DNA of 64,000 nt, taken from positions 1,302,001 to 1,366,000 of the forward strand of contig NZ_UHCT01000001.1 of assembly GCF_900458435.1 (NCBI RefSeq). Reading direction: 5' to 3'. Numbering within the stretch: position 1 is the stretch's first letter; the number at the start of each line of letters is the position of its first letter. The DNA is from Staphylococcus carnosus. GTDB taxonomy: Bacteria; Bacillota; Bacilli; Staphylococcales; Staphylococcaceae. The notes beneath the pieces are model-generated. The model was not told where the DNA came from and ran no database searches. It was given only the letters and a program-made list of their open reading frames with translations. Positions 42,100 to 53,225 of this stretch are shown one piece after another. The position numbers and the translations under genes were made by a program.

Positions 42100-43074
42100 G
42101 TGAAAGAAAACATCATTACAATATATGGAGAAGTACCTGAGCTAATCGAAAAAAAATCAAAAGAAATAGTGGATTCTTATTTACAAGAACCCAAGGATGA
42201 TTTTAATTTTGTTAGCTTTGACCTAGCAGAAACAGAAATCAATATTTGTATTGAAGAAATTCTCACTCTTCCTTTTTTCTCTGATAAAAAAGTCGTTGTT
42301 ATAAAAAATGCATATTTATTCACTGGAGAAAAAGGACCAAAAGATCTTAACCAAAATACGGACCAATTATTGGAATTTATTCAAAAATACGATGGCCAAA
42401 CTTTAGTTGTATTTGAAGTTTATAATCCAAAATTGGATGAGCGAAAAAAATTAGTTAAAACTTTAAAAAAAGAAACTAAACTTATTAAAATTGAACAAAT
42501 GTCTGAAGATGAAATAAAGAATTGGGTTAAAAATGAACTCAATCAACAATACAAAGATATAAAACAAGATGCTTTAAACCTTTTTATTGAACTGACTGGT
42601 ATTAATTTTAATTTAATTAAACAAGAACTTGAAAAAATGGTTTTATTTTTAGGAGATCGACCTACGATTGTAAAACAAGATGTGGAGACAATAGTTAATA
42701 GAAGTTTAGAACAAAATGTGTTTTTATTAACTGATTACATTCAAAAAGGGCAAAAATCAGAAGCCATTAATTTAGTTAATGACTTAATTATTATGAAAGA
42801 AGAACCTATCAAATTGTTGGCCTTAATTACAAGCAATTTCAGATTGTATTATCAATGTAAAATCCTAGCAAATAAAGGTTATAGTCAACAGCAAATTGCT
42901 AAAACAGTCGGGGCGCATCCATTTCGTGTTAAGCTTGCCCTTAGAACATCTCGTCAATATGAATTAAGGCAATTAATGAGTATAATAAATGCCTGTGCTG
43001 AGACTGATTACAAACTTAAGTCTTCATATATGGATAAACAACTGATTTTAGAATTATTTATCTTATCAATATAA
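42100..43074 (+). CDS. holA: DNA polymerase III subunit delta
   Basis: HolA opens the sliding clamp within the clamp loader. The 324-residue protein has the N-terminal divergent AAA+ domain (IYGEVPELIEKKSKEIV, LPFFSDKKVVVIKNAYLF) and the C-terminal collar region (EPIKLLALITSNFRLYYQCKIL). GTG at 42100 is chosen because GAGAGGTG ends seven bases before it; an in-frame GTG at 42091 lies inside that site. It faces rpsT across a shared terminator. Confidence 0.94.
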   Translation: MKENIITIYGEVPELIEKKSKEIVDSYLQEPKDDFNFVSFDLAETEINICIEEILTLPFFSDKKVVVIKNAYLFTGEKGPKDLNQNTDQLLEFIQKYDGQTLVVFEVYNPKLDERKKLVKTLKKETKLIKIEQMSEDEIKNWVKNELNQQYKDIKQDALNLFIELTGINFNLIKQELEKMVLFLGDRPTIVKQDVETIVNRSLEQNVFLLTDYIQKGQKSEAINLVNDLIIMKEEPIKLLALITSNFRLYYQCKILANKGYSQQQIAKTVGAHPFRVKLALRTSRQYELRQLMSIINACAETDYKLKSSYMDKQLILELFILSI

Positions 43075-43105
43075 AAAAAGTTCAAGCGATTGCTTGAACT
43101 TTTTC
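43075..43105. terminator. Bidirectional terminator, holA / rpsT
   Basis: Arms GTTCAAGC and GCTTGAAC (within 43080-43099) are flanked by A-run and T-run, serving both convergent genes. Confidence 0.9.
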
Positions 43106-43106
43106 A

Positions 43107-43358
43107 TTATTTGTCTGCGCTCATTAATTGTGATTTAATGCGGTCAGCTTTGTTATTGTGGATTAAGTTAGCTTGAGCTGTTTTATCTACTTTCTTAACA
43201 GCAACACGTACTAATTCTTGTTTGTTATCAGCATTTTCAGCGATAGCTGCTTTTGCATGTTTCACTGCTGAACGCATGTCATTTTTTTGAGAAATATTTC
43301 TTGCTTCAGCTGTTTCATTTGTTCTTACACGTTTAATAGCAGATTTAATATTTGGCAT
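43107..43358 (-). CDS. rpsT: Ribosomal protein S20
   Basis: S20 is a primary 16S rRNA-binding protein of the 30S subunit. The 83-residue, highly basic helical protein starts PNIKSAIKRVRTNETAEARN, matching the family. The ribosome site AGGAGGTG is strong. Its leader holds an 8-bp inverted repeat that could be a site for autogenous control. Confidence 0.98.
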   Translation of the reverse strand: MPNIKSAIKRVRTNETAEARNISQKNDMRSAVKHAKAAIAENADNKQELVRVAVKKVDKTAQANLIHNNKADRIKSQLMSADK

Positions 43359-43390
43359 TGAATGTCACCTCCTAAAAGTGATCTATGCTC

Positions 43391-43408
43391 ATCAAATAAA
43401 TATTTGAT
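43391..43408 (-). promoter_or_regulatory. Inverted repeat in the rpsT leader
   Basis: ATCAAATA and TATTTGAT flank a two-base centre, forming a perfect 8-bp inverted repeat in the about 57-base rpsT 5' UTR. The function is inferred. Confidence 0.4.
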
Positions 43409-43421
43409 TACAACAAGAAAT

Positions 43422-43450
43422 ATTTTATCAAATGTACTATTAAACTGCAA
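43422..43450 (-). promoter_or_regulatory. Promoter of rpsT
   Basis: On the minus strand -35 TTGCAG (43450-43445) and -10 TAAAAT (43427-43422) are 17 bases apart. Transcription would start about 57 bases before rpsT. Confidence 0.7.
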
Positions 43451-43538
43451 TCATTTATTTTAACTATGGGTTTCAAGATGACGTAATTTAAAGTAAAATA
43501 GAGACTAATGATGGCAATTCTTAATAGATTAAGATAAG

Positions 43539-43567
43539 TTGCATTAAATACGTAAACACGTTATTAT
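43539..43567 (+). promoter_or_regulatory. Promoter of lepA
   Basis: -35 TTGCAT (43539-43544), 17-base spacer and -10 TATTAT (43562-43567) are 55 bases before lepA. Confidence 0.65.
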
Positions 43568-43622
43568 ATCAAAGATATCATACATAACGGTCTATTGAAT
43601 AATACGAAAGTGAGTAGATAGA

Positions 43623-45446
43623 ATGAACAATGAAGAACGTTTAGAACGTCAAAAAAATATACGAAATTTTTCTATCATTGCACATATTGACCACGGAAAG
43701 TCGACATTGGCTGATAGAATTTTAGAAAATACAAAAAGTGTAGAAACTAGAGATATGCAAGCGCAATTACTAGACTCAATGGATTTAGAGCGTGAGCGCG
43801 GTATTACAATTAAATTAAATGCAGTAAAGCTTAAATATGAAGCTAAAAATGGAGAATCTTATATTTTCCACTTGATTGATACACCAGGACACGTCGATTT
43901 TTCCTATGAAGTGTCACGTTCATTAGCAGCATGTGAAGGAGCTATTCTCGTTGTTGATGCTGCTCAAGGCATTGAAGCTCAAACATTAGCAAATGTTTAT
44001 CTTGCTTTAGATAATGATTTAGAACTGCTTCCTGTCGTGAATAAAATCGATTTGCCAGCTGCAGAACCAGAACGTGTCAAACAAGAATTAGAAGACGTAA
44101 TAGGTATAGATCAAGATGATGTGGTTCTTGCAAGTGCAAAATCAAACATTGGTATCGATGAAATTTTGGAAAAAATAGTTGAAACTATTCCAGCACCAAG
44201 CGGAGACCCATCTGCACCACTTAAAGCACTAATCTTTGATTCGGAATATGATCCATACAGAGGGGTTATTTCATCTATACGAATTGTAGATGGTGTGGTT
44301 AAAGCTGGAGATAAAATAAAAATGATGGCAAGCGGTAAAGAATTTGAAGTTACTGAAGTCGGTATTAATACACCTAAACAATTACCAGTTGATGAATTAA
44401 CAGTAGGTGATGTAGGTTATATCACTGCAAGCATAAAAAATGTAGATGATTCACGTGTAGGTGACACTATTACACACGCTGACCAACCGGCAGAACAACC
44501 TTTAAAAGGTTATAAAAAAATGAATCCAATGGTTTATTGTGGTTTATTCCCAATCGATAATAAAAAATATAATGATCTTCGAGAAGCTTTAGAAAAGTTG
44601 CAATTAAATGATGCCTCACTTGAGTTTGAACCAGAAACTTCACAAGCATTAGGTTTTGGTTTCCGTACTGGATTCTTAGGCATGTTGCATATGGAGATAA
44701 TTCAAGAACGTATTGAAAGGGAGTTTGGAATTGAATTAATTGCAACGGCTCCATCTGTAATATATGAATGTATCTTAAAAAATGGAGACAAGGTTATTGT
44801 AGATAATCCTTCTAAAATGCCTGAAAGAGACCAAATCGAAGAAATATATGAACCTTATGTTCGAGCGACTATTATGGTGCCGAATGATTATGTAGGGGCA
44901 GTAATGGAACTATGTCAACGTAAACGTGGGCAATTTATTAATATGGACTACTTGGATGATATTCGTGTAAATATCATATATGATATACCTTTATCTGAAG
45001 TCGTATTTGACTTTTTTGACCAAATTAAATCAAACACTAAAGGGTATGCATCTTTTGATTACGAATTAACAGGCTATAAAGAAAGTAATCTAGTTAAAAT
45101 GGATATACTTCTCAATGGAGATAAGGTAGATGCATTAAGTTTTATTGTGCATAAGGAATTTGCGTATGAACGTGGTAAAGCCTTAGTAGAGAGGTTAAAA
45201 ACGTTAATTCCACGACAACAATTCGAAGTACCTGTACAAGCCGCTGTAGGTCAAAAAATAGTTGCTCGTACAAATATAAAATCAATGGGTAAAAATGTAT
45301 TATCTAAATGTTATGGTGGGGATATTAGCCGTAAACGTAAACTATTAGAAAAACAAAAAGCCGGTAAAGCTAAAATGAAAGCAGTCGGAAATGTTGAAAT
45401 TCCTCAAGATGCCTTTTTAGCTGTATTAAAAATGGATGAAGATTAA
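43623..45446 (+). CDS. lepA: Elongation factor 4 (LepA)
   Basis: LepA is a translational GTPase that back-translocates or remodels ribosomes. The 607-residue protein has G1 [10 protein letters not shown]3 DTPGHVDF, G4 NKIDLPA, domain II, and the LepA-specific C-terminal domain ending in [21 protein letters not shown]. It starts close to GTGAGTAG with weak ribosome pairing. It is followed by a terminator and then hemW. Confidence 0.98.
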   Translation: MNNEERLERQKNIRNFSIIAHIDHGKSTLADRILENTKSVETRDMQAQLLDSMDLERERGITIKLNAVKLKYEAKNGESYIFHLIDTPGHVDFSYEVSRSLAACEGAILVVDAAQGIEAQTLANVYLALDNDLELLPVVNKIDLPAAEPERVKQELEDVIGIDQDDVVLASAKSNIGIDEILEKIVETIPAPSGDPSAPLKALIFDSEYDPYRGVISSIRIVDGVVKAGDKIKMMASGKEFEVTEVGINTPKQLPVDELTVGDVGYITASIKNVDDSRVGDTITHADQPAEQPLKGYKKMNPMVYCGLFPIDNKKYNDLREALEKLQLNDASLEFEPETSQALGFGFRTGFLGMLHMEIIQERIEREFGIELIATAPSVIYECILKNGDKVIVDNPSKMPERDQIEEIYEPYVRATIMVPNDYVGAVMELCQRKRGQFINMDYLDDIRVNIIYDIPLSEVVFDFFDQIKSNTKGYASFDYELTGYKESNLVKMDILLNGDKVDALSFIVHKEFAYERGKALVERLKTLIPRQQFEVPVQAAVGQKIVARTNIKSMGKNVLSKCYGGDISRKRKLLEKQKAGKAKMKAVGNVEIPQDAFLAVLKMDED

Positions 45447-45448
45447 TA

Positions 45449-45485
45449 AAAGGTTGGGGCGATTTACATGTCCCACCTTTTTATT
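45449..45485 (+). terminator. Terminator after lepA
   Basis: AAAGGTTGGG pairs with CCCACCTTT (one bulge), followed by T-rich sequence. The GTTGGGG...TCCCAC type is common at staphylococcal 3' ends. Confidence 0.75.
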
Positions 45486-45514
45486 TTGAAGTTCAATCCC
45501 TAAGGAGTTAAAAA

Positions 45515-46636
45515 ATGGAAACCAAAAGTGCTTATATTCATATTCCATTTTGTGTGCGAATATGTACATATTGCGATTTCAATAAGTATTTTATTCAAAA
45601 TCAACCTGTGGACGAATATTTAAATTGTTTAATCAAGGAATTAAGTCAACCAAATAAGAAAGAATTAAATACAATGTTTGTCGGCGGCGGAACACCGACA
45701 GCTTTAAGTACTCAACAATTAGAAAAATTATTAAAAGCTATTAATGATAATTATATTATTAAAAATGAATATACATTTGAAGCAAATCCTGATGAGCTAA
45801 CAAATGAAAAAGTGCAATTATTAAAAGATTATGGTGTCAATCGCCTTTCTATGGGGGTACAAACATTCGATCAATCTTTATTAAAAATACTTGGTAGAAC
45901 ACATAATACAAATGATATTTACCAAGCAGTGAATCTAGCAAACAAATTTGATATTAATTCAATTAGTTTAGATTTAATGTATCATTTACCTGGACAAACA
46001 ATACATCAATTTGAAGAAAGTTTAGATATAGCATTATCAATGGATATTAATCATATTTCAAGCTATGGTTTAATTCTTGAACCCAAAACACAATTTTACA
46101 ATATGTACAGAAAAGGTAAATTAAAACTGCCTAATGAAGATTTGGGAGAAGAAATGTATGATTTACTCCTTGATAAAATTCAAAATTCAAATATGCACCA
46201 GTATGAAATTTCAAATTTTAGCCAAGTCAATCATGAATCAGAACATAATAAAGTTTATTGGAAAAATGAATATTACTATGGGTTTGGCGCAGGTGCAAGC
46301 GGATATGTAGATGGTGTAAGATATTCTAATGTTAACCCAGTTAATCATTATATTAAAAAAATTAAAAATGGAGAAAAACCAATTCTTCAGTCTACAATAC
46401 CTAATTTTAAAGAACAAATTGAAGAACAAATGTTTTTAGGACTAAGAATGAACAAAGGTGTTTCCAAAAAAACATTTGAAAATAGATTTGATAAACGCCT
46501 TGATGATATCTATTCAAATGAATTAAATGATTTGATTAGCAAAGGATTAATCGAAGATAAAGGTGAATATGTCAAATTGACTGAAAGAGGAAAAGTAATA
46601 GGAAATGAAGTCTTCGAGGCTTTTTTGATTGATTAA
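45515..46636 (+). CDS. hemW: Radical SAM heme chaperone HemW
   Basis: HemW was long annotated as coproporphyrinogen oxidase HemN but acts in heme trafficking in bacteria. The 373-residue protein has the radical-SAM cluster motif CVRICTYCDF (Cys-x3-Cys-x2-Cys), GGGTPTALS, and a C-terminal HemN-type region. It lacks the extra N-terminal region of true HemN. Ribosome site AAGGAG. It precedes hrcA in the usual Firmicute order. Confidence 0.94.
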   Translation: METKSAYIHIPFCVRICTYCDFNKYFIQNQPVDEYLNCLIKELSQPNKKELNTMFVGGGTPTALSTQQLEKLLKAINDNYIIKNEYTFEANPDELTNEKVQLLKDYGVNRLSMGVQTFDQSLLKILGRTHNTNDIYQAVNLANKFDINSISLDLMYHLPGQTIHQFEESLDIALSMDINHISSYGLILEPKTQFYNMYRKGKLKLPNEDLGEEMYDLLLDKIQNSNMHQYEISNFSQVNHESEHNKVYWKNEYYYGFGAGASGYVDGVRYSNVNPVNHYIKKIKNGEKPILQSTIPNFKEQIEEQMFLGLRMNKGVSKKTFENRFDKRLDDIYSNELNDLISKGLIEDKGEYVKLTERGKVIGNEVFEAFLID

Positions 46637-46667
46637 AAAGAACATTTTTCACTACTAATGCTTTAAC

Positions 46668-46684
46668 ATTGACTTACTTTGACC
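46668..46684. promoter_or_regulatory. CtsR operator before hrcA
   Basis: ATTGACTTACTTTGACC reads on the minus strand as GGTCAAA, three bases, then AGTCAAT, matching the CtsR tandem heptad GGTCAAANNNGGTCAAA with two differences. It overlaps the -35 of the hrcA promoter, as in S. aureus, where CtsR and HrcA both repress this operon. Confidence 0.8.
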
Positions 46685-46697
46685 AATTTGATAAATT
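46669..46697 (+). promoter_or_regulatory. Promoter of the hrcA-dnaK operon
   Basis: -35 TTGACT (46669-46674), 17-base spacer and -10 TAAATT (46692-46697) place the start within or next to the CIRCE element. Confidence 0.65.
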
Positions 46698-46701
46698 ATA
46701 A

Positions 46702-46728
46702 TTAGCACTTGAGAGAAGAGAGTGCTAA
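46702..46728. promoter_or_regulatory. CIRCE element (HrcA operator)
   Basis: TTAGCACTT, nine bases, GAGTGCTAA matches the CIRCE consensus with one mismatch in the left arm. HrcA binds it and represses the operon; heat or misfolded protein titrates GroEL and relieves repression. Confidence 0.96.
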
Positions 46729-46740
46729 TGAGGTGGAAAC

Positions 46741-47709
46741 ATGATTACCAATAGACAACAAAGCATTCTGAATGCCATTGTTGAAGATTATGTTGATTAT
46801 GGTTTGCCTGTGGGATCTAAAACAGTAATTGAAAGACACCAAGTAAATGTAAGTCCGGCGACAATTCGAAATGAAATGAAAATTTTAGAAGGTATGGGAT
46901 TGATTGAAAAAGCCCATGCTTCTTCCGGTAGATCGCCATCGATTAAAGGTTTTAGGTACTATGTGGACCAATTGTTGGAAAATACTTCTCCTCGGACAGA
47001 ATTTAATAATCAGCGTCTCAATAAACTTTTAGCTGATTATAATTACAATTTATCAAATGCATTGAGCGTTTATGCAAATGAATTGTCAATGTCAACTAAA
47101 TATACTACGTTGATTATGAAACCGAATCAGTCGAAAGATTTAATAACTGATGTTCATTTATTTAACACAGTTGCTCATTTAGTTATAATGGTAATTGTGT
47201 TTGAATCAGGCAATGTAGAACACCTGCAATTAGCAGTCCCTGAAAAAATTTCTAAAAATCGGTTAGTTCAAATAGCTAACTATATTAAGAGTATATTTAA
47301 TGCTGATATGAGAAATGATTTTTCAGATGAGACATTTATGCATTCAAATGACTATTTGATTGTTAATCAATTAATCGATTTGTTAAATCAACGATTAAAT
47401 GATATTACTACTGATATTTTTTTTGGTGGTAAAGCGAATTTAATAGATACTTTGAATGAACAAAATGTTAACTCTATCCAACAAATTCTTCAATATTTAG
47501 AGTCCAATAAGATATTGAAATTATTTGAAGATGATAATCACTCTGGTATCGATGTAAAAATCGGTCAAGAAATTGATAATGGTTTAGAAGATATTTCGAT
47601 TATTCTAAGCGATTATCACATTGACAATCATCTTAAAGGGCACGTAGCAGTTATTGGACCGACAGCTATGCGTTATCAAAATGTGATTCAATTACTATAT
47701 AAAGTCTAG
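46741..47709 (+). CDS. hrcA: Heat-inducible repressor HrcA
   Basis: HrcA is the CIRCE-binding repressor of the dnaK and groE operons. The 322-residue protein has the N-terminal winged helix (NRQQSILNAIVEDYVDYGLPVGSKT, SPATIRNEMKILEGMGLIEKAHASSGR) and the GAF-like sensor region. It opens the hrcA-grpE-dnaK-dnaJ operon and so represses itself through the CIRCE 13 bases upstream of its start. Confidence 0.97.
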   Translation: MITNRQQSILNAIVEDYVDYGLPVGSKTVIERHQVNVSPATIRNEMKILEGMGLIEKAHASSGRSPSIKGFRYYVDQLLENTSPRTEFNNQRLNKLLADYNYNLSNALSVYANELSMSTKYTTLIMKPNQSKDLITDVHLFNTVAHLVIMVIVFESGNVEHLQLAVPEKISKNRLVQIANYIKSIFNADMRNDFSDETFMHSNDYLIVNQLIDLLNQRLNDITTDIFFGGKANLIDTLNEQNVNSIQQILQYLESNKILKLFEDDNHSGIDVKIGQEIDNGLEDISIILSDYHIDNHLKGHVAVIGPTAMRYQNVIQLLYKV

Positions 47710-47736
47710 TAATTAAGTAGTATTGGAGGACAGAAA

Positions 47737-48333
47737 ATGACAGAAAAAGATCAATCAGTTAATAATGAAGAATTTGCTGAAAAAGAAGATAACACAGCAA
47801 AAGATTCGAATACTGACGAACAAATTGAAAAAACTGCAAGTGAAGATGATGTACAAAATGATTCTTCAGCAGTTGATGACAAAGAAAAAGAAATCCAACA
47901 ATTAAAAGAAGAAGTAAACGAACAAGAAGAAAAGTATTTACGTCTTTACGCAGAATTTGAAAATTACAAAAGACGTATTCAAAATGAAAATCAAACATTA
48001 AAAACTTATCAAGCTCAGTGTGTTCTAACAGATATCCTTCCTACAATCGATAATATAGAACGTGCGCTTCAAATTGAAGGTGAGGATGAATCATTTAAAT
48101 CTCTTCAAAAAGGAGTTCAGATGGTTTATGAAAGCTTATTGAGAGCTTTAGAAGAAAACGGTTTAGAAAAAATTGAAGCTGTTGGTCAGCAATTTGATCC
48201 AAATTTCCATCAAGCAGTTATGCAAGATGAAGATGATTCGTTTGAATCAAATGCTGTTACTCAAGAACTTCAAACTGGTTATAAGTTGAAAGATCGTGTA
48301 TTACGACCTTCAATGGTAAAAGTAAACCAATAA
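47737..48333 (+). CDS. grpE: Nucleotide exchange factor GrpE
   Basis: GrpE releases ADP from DnaK. The 198-residue protein has an acidic disordered N-terminus, a long coiled coil (about 47-100; [30 protein letters not shown]) and the C-terminal beta domain that contacts DnaK ([22 protein letters not shown]). It lies 27 bases after hrcA with AGGAGG just upstream. Confidence 0.97.
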   Translation: MTEKDQSVNNEEFAEKEDNTAKDSNTDEQIEKTASEDDVQNDSSAVDDKEKEIQQLKEEVNEQEEKYLRLYAEFENYKRRIQNENQTLKTYQAQCVLTDILPTIDNIERALQIEGEDESFKSLQKGVQMVYESLLRALEENGLEKIEAVGQQFDPNFHQAVMQDEDDSFESNAVTQELQTGYKLKDRVLRPSMVKVNQ

Positions 48334-48370
48334 TAATTTTTATAATTAACTATACAACAAATGAAAATAG

Positions 48371-50209
<1,839 letters not shown>

Positions 50210-50280
50210 TTGATTTTCATATCAATTTTTAAAGCTGCAATAAAATAGAATATTCTTTGCGGCTTCTTGAATTAAAATTT

Positions 50281-50318
50281 AAGTCAAAGCCAATGAACAA
50301 TTGGCTTTGACTTTTTAT
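50281..50318 (+). terminator. Terminator between dnaK and dnaJ
   Basis: AAGTCAAAGCCAAT (50281-50294) pairs perfectly over 14 bases with ATTGGCTTTGACTT (50300-50313), then T5. It would reduce dnaJ transcription from the hrcA promoter. Confidence 0.93.
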
Positions 50319-50336
50319 TATTTAACCAACTATACT
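50307..50336 (+). promoter_or_regulatory. Promoter of dnaJ overlapping the dnaK terminator
   Basis: -35 TTGACT (50307-50312), an 18-base spacer and -10 TATACT (50331-50336). The -35 is part of the 3' arm of the dnaK terminator. It would give dnaJ and prmA a separate start. Inference from motifs only. Confidence 0.6.
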
Positions 50337-50387
50337 TTATAAGTGTAAAAATTGAAAAATGTATTTAATAGATAAGGAGAGATCACA

Positions 50388-51521
50388 GTGGCAAAAAGAG
50401 ACTATTATGAAGTCTTGGGTGTCAGCAAAGATGCGTCAAAAGACGAAATCAAAAAAGCTTACCGTAAATTGTCCAAAAAATATCACCCAGATATTAACCA
50501 AGAAGAAGGCGCCGAAGAAAAATTTAAAGAGATATCAGAAGCTTATGAAGTATTGAGTGATGAAAATAAGCGTGCTAATTATGACCAATTCGGCCACGAT
50601 GGTCCCCAAGGTGGTTTTGGAGGACAAGGATTTGGTGGCGGCCAAGACTTTGGTGGTTTTGGTGGCGGCTTCGAAGATATATTCAGCTCATTCTTTGGCG
50701 GAGGTGCACAACGAGACCCTAATGTACCACGCAAAGGTGATGATTTACAATATACAATGACGGTAACCTTTGAAGAAGCTGCATTTGGTACTGAAAAAGA
50801 AATTTCTATTCGTAAGCAAGTAAAATGTGAGACTTGCGATGGATCTGGTGCTAAACCAGGTTCTAAGAAAAAAACTTGCCATTATTGTAATGGTTCAGGT
50901 CATGTTTCAGTAGAGCAAAATACTATTTTGGGACGTGTAAGAACTGAAAAAGTTTGTCCTGTTTGTAATGGAACAGGAGAAGAAATAGAAGAACCTTGTC
51001 CAACATGTCATGGTAAGGGAACTGAAACTAAAAATGTTAAAATTAAAGTTAAAGTACCAGAAGGTGTTGACAATGACCAACAAATCCGTTTAGCTGGTGA
51101 AGGCGCTCCAGGTCACAATGGCGGACCTCAAGGTGACTTATACGTTGTATTCCGTGTGGAACCTTCTGATACTTTCGAACGTGAAGGTGACGATATTTTC
51201 TATAACTTAAACGTCAGCTTCCCTCAAGCTGCTTTAGGAGATGAAATCAAAGTTCCTACCTTGAAAGGGCATGTTATGCTAAGTGTTCCTGAAGGTACTC
51301 AAAATGGCAAACAATTCCGTATGAAAGAAAAAGGTATTAAGAATGTTCATGGTTATGGATATGGTGATTTATTTATCAATATTAATGTAGTAACACCTAC
51401 AAAATTAAATGATAAACAAAAATCTATAATGCGCGAATTTGCAGAAGTAAGCGGTGAAGAAATCACTGAGCAACCAACTAATTTCAAAGAACGAGCTCGT
51501 AGATTCTTTAAAGGAGAATAG
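50388..51521 (+). CDS. dnaJ: Co-chaperone DnaJ
   Basis: DnaJ delivers substrates and stimulates DnaK ATPase. The 377-residue protein has the J domain with HPD (KYHPDIN), a Gly/Phe-rich linker, four CxxCxGxG zinc repeats and the C-terminal substrate domains. GTG start with AAGGAGAG upstream. It probably shares its promoter with the downstream prmA, rsmE and mtaB genes. Confidence 0.98.
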   Translation: MAKRDYYEVLGVSKDASKDEIKKAYRKLSKKYHPDINQEEGAEEKFKEISEAYEVLSDENKRANYDQFGHDGPQGGFGGQGFGGGQDFGGFGGGFEDIFSSFFGGGAQRDPNVPRKGDDLQYTMTVTFEEAAFGTEKEISIRKQVKCETCDGSGAKPGSKKKTCHYCNGSGHVSVEQNTILGRVRTEKVCPVCNGTGEEIEEPCPTCHGKGTETKNVKIKVKVPEGVDNDQQIRLAGEGAPGHNGGPQGDLYVVFRVEPSDTFEREGDDIFYNLNVSFPQAALGDEIKVPTLKGHVMLSVPEGTQNGKQFRMKEKGIKNVHGYGYGDLFININVVTPTKLNDKQKSIMREFAEVSGEEITEQPTNFKERARRFFKGE

Positions 51522-51527
51522 ATACCT

Positions 51528-52466
51528 ATGAACTGGATGGAAGTTTCAATTGTTATTAATCATGAAGTACAAGAGTTTGTAACGAGTATACTTGAAGAAA
51601 ATGAATCTAATGGAGTAGTAATTGAAGACTCTAAAGATTTAGATGGAGAATTAGCCGATAAATTCGGTGAGATTTATGAACTAGACCCAAATGATTATCC
51701 TGATACAGGCGTTCGTGTTAAAGCTTATTTTAATGAAATAGATTATTCTGAAGAGCTTAAAAATCAGCTTTTACGTAATATACAAGAACTTGCAGAACTA
51801 GATAAAAATATTTTTGATTATAATGAACAAATAATAAAAGAATCCGACTGGGAAAATGAATGGAAAAATTATTTTCATCCTTTTAAAGCATCTAAAAACT
51901 TTACAATAGTACCTAGTTGGGAAACTTATCAAAAAGAAAGTGATTCTGAACTTTGTATAGAATTAGATCCTGGTATGGCATTTGGTACTGGTGATCATCC
52001 AACTACAAGTATGTGTTTAAATGCTATAGAACAATATGTAAAACCAAGTGACAGTGTGATCGATGTAGGTACTGGCTCAGGAATCTTAAGTATCGCTTGC
52101 CACTTGCTTGGTGTAAGACATATTAAAGCTGTCGATTTGGATGAATTAGCTGTAAGAGTAGCTAAAGAAAATTTCGAAAAAAATTCATGTGAAAATGCAA
52201 TTGAAACGACAACCGGCAATTTATTAAAAGGTGAAACAAATAAATATGATGTTGTTATTGCAAATATCTTAGCTCATATTATTGAAGAAATGATAGAAGA
52301 CGCTTATAATACTTTAAATGAAGAGGGTCGCTTTATCACTTCAGGTATTATTATAGAGAAGAGCGATGAAATAATTGAACATATGAAGCGTGTAGGTTTC
52401 AATATCATTTCTATTAATCACGACAACGGTTGGGCATGTATCGTTGGAGAGAAAGTGAGCAATTAA
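51528..52466 (+). CDS. prmA: Ribosomal protein L11 methyltransferase
   Basis: PrmA trimethylates several amino groups of L11. The 312-residue protein has the N-terminal L11-recognition domain, [23 protein letters not shown] motif [14 protein letters not shown] and [11 protein letters not shown]. Its ATG lies seven bases after dnaJ with AAGGAG inside that gene's end. Confidence 0.96.
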   Translation: MNWMEVSIVINHEVQEFVTSILEENESNGVVIEDSKDLDGELADKFGEIYELDPNDYPDTGVRVKAYFNEIDYSEELKNQLLRNIQELAELDKNIFDYNEQIIKESDWENEWKNYFHPFKASKNFTIVPSWETYQKESDSELCIELDPGMAFGTGDHPTTSMCLNAIEQYVKPSDSVIDVGTGSGILSIACHLLGVRHIKAVDLDELAVRVAKENFEKNSCENAIETTTGNLLKGETNKYDVVIANILAHIIEEMIEDAYNTLNEEGRFITSGIIIEKSDEIIEHMKRVGFNIISINHDNGWACIVGEKVSN

Positions 52467-52467
52467 T

Positions 52468-53220
52468 ATGCAAAGATATTTTATAAATCAAAACGCTGAT
52501 ATAAATCAGCGTTTTTTTATTACTGAAAAAGAAGATATTCACCATATTAGTACTGTAATGAGAAATCAACCTAATGATTTTATCATCGTTACATTTAATC
52601 ATGGTAAAGTTTATAAGTGTAAAATAATCTCTATACATAATGAAGAGATAGAAATTGAATTAAATGAAGAACTTAATTCTGATACTGAACTACCAGTTGA
52701 GGTTACAATTTGCAGTGGCTTATTAAAAGCTGACAAATATGAATGGTTACTACAAAAATGTACTGAACTTGGAGCTTCTCATTTTATTCCTGTACAAATG
52801 GATCGGTCTATTGTGAAACTGAACCAAAACAAAATCGAGAAAAAATTAGTAAGATGGAATAAAATTGTTAAAGAAGCAGCTGAACAAAGTTACCGTCTAA
52901 TTATACCTACATTCGAATTTATATCGAATTTAAAGCAAGTATATGTTAATATAGATAAATATGATTATGTGCTTGTCGCATACGAAGATGCTGCAAAAGA
53001 AGGAGAAATTAGTCAATTAAAAAAGACACTGCAACAATTCCAAAGTGGCAATCGTATTTTAATAGTTTTTGGTCCAGAAGGTGGGCTAAGTGAAGAAGAA
53101 GTTGCATTATTCCAAGGAAATAGTGAAATAGTTGGTCTAGGCAAACGGATTCTTCGAGCTGAAACTGCTCCATTGTATGCGTTAAGTGCTATAAGTTATG
53201 AAAAAGAATTAATGGGGTGA
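52468..53220 (+). CDS. rsmE: 16S rRNA m3U1498 methyltransferase
   Basis: RsmE is a SPOUT-class knotted methyltransferase modifying U1498 of 16S rRNA. The 250-residue protein has the N-terminal PUA-like domain (MQRYFINQNADINQRFFITEKEDIHHI) and the knot motifs IVFGPEGGLSEEEV and GLGKRILRAETAPL. The ATG lies two bases after the prmA stop. Confidence 0.96.
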   Translation: MQRYFINQNADINQRFFITEKEDIHHISTVMRNQPNDFIIVTFNHGKVYKCKIISIHNEEIEIELNEELNSDTELPVEVTICSGLLKADKYEWLLQKCTELGASHFIPVQMDRSIVKLNQNKIEKKLVRWNKIVKEAAEQSYRLIIPTFEFISNLKQVYVNIDKYDYVLVAYEDAAKEGEISQLKKTLQQFQSGNRILIVFGPEGGLSEEEVALFQGNSEIVGLGKRILRAETAPLYALSAISYEKELMG

Positions 53221-53225
53221 AAATG

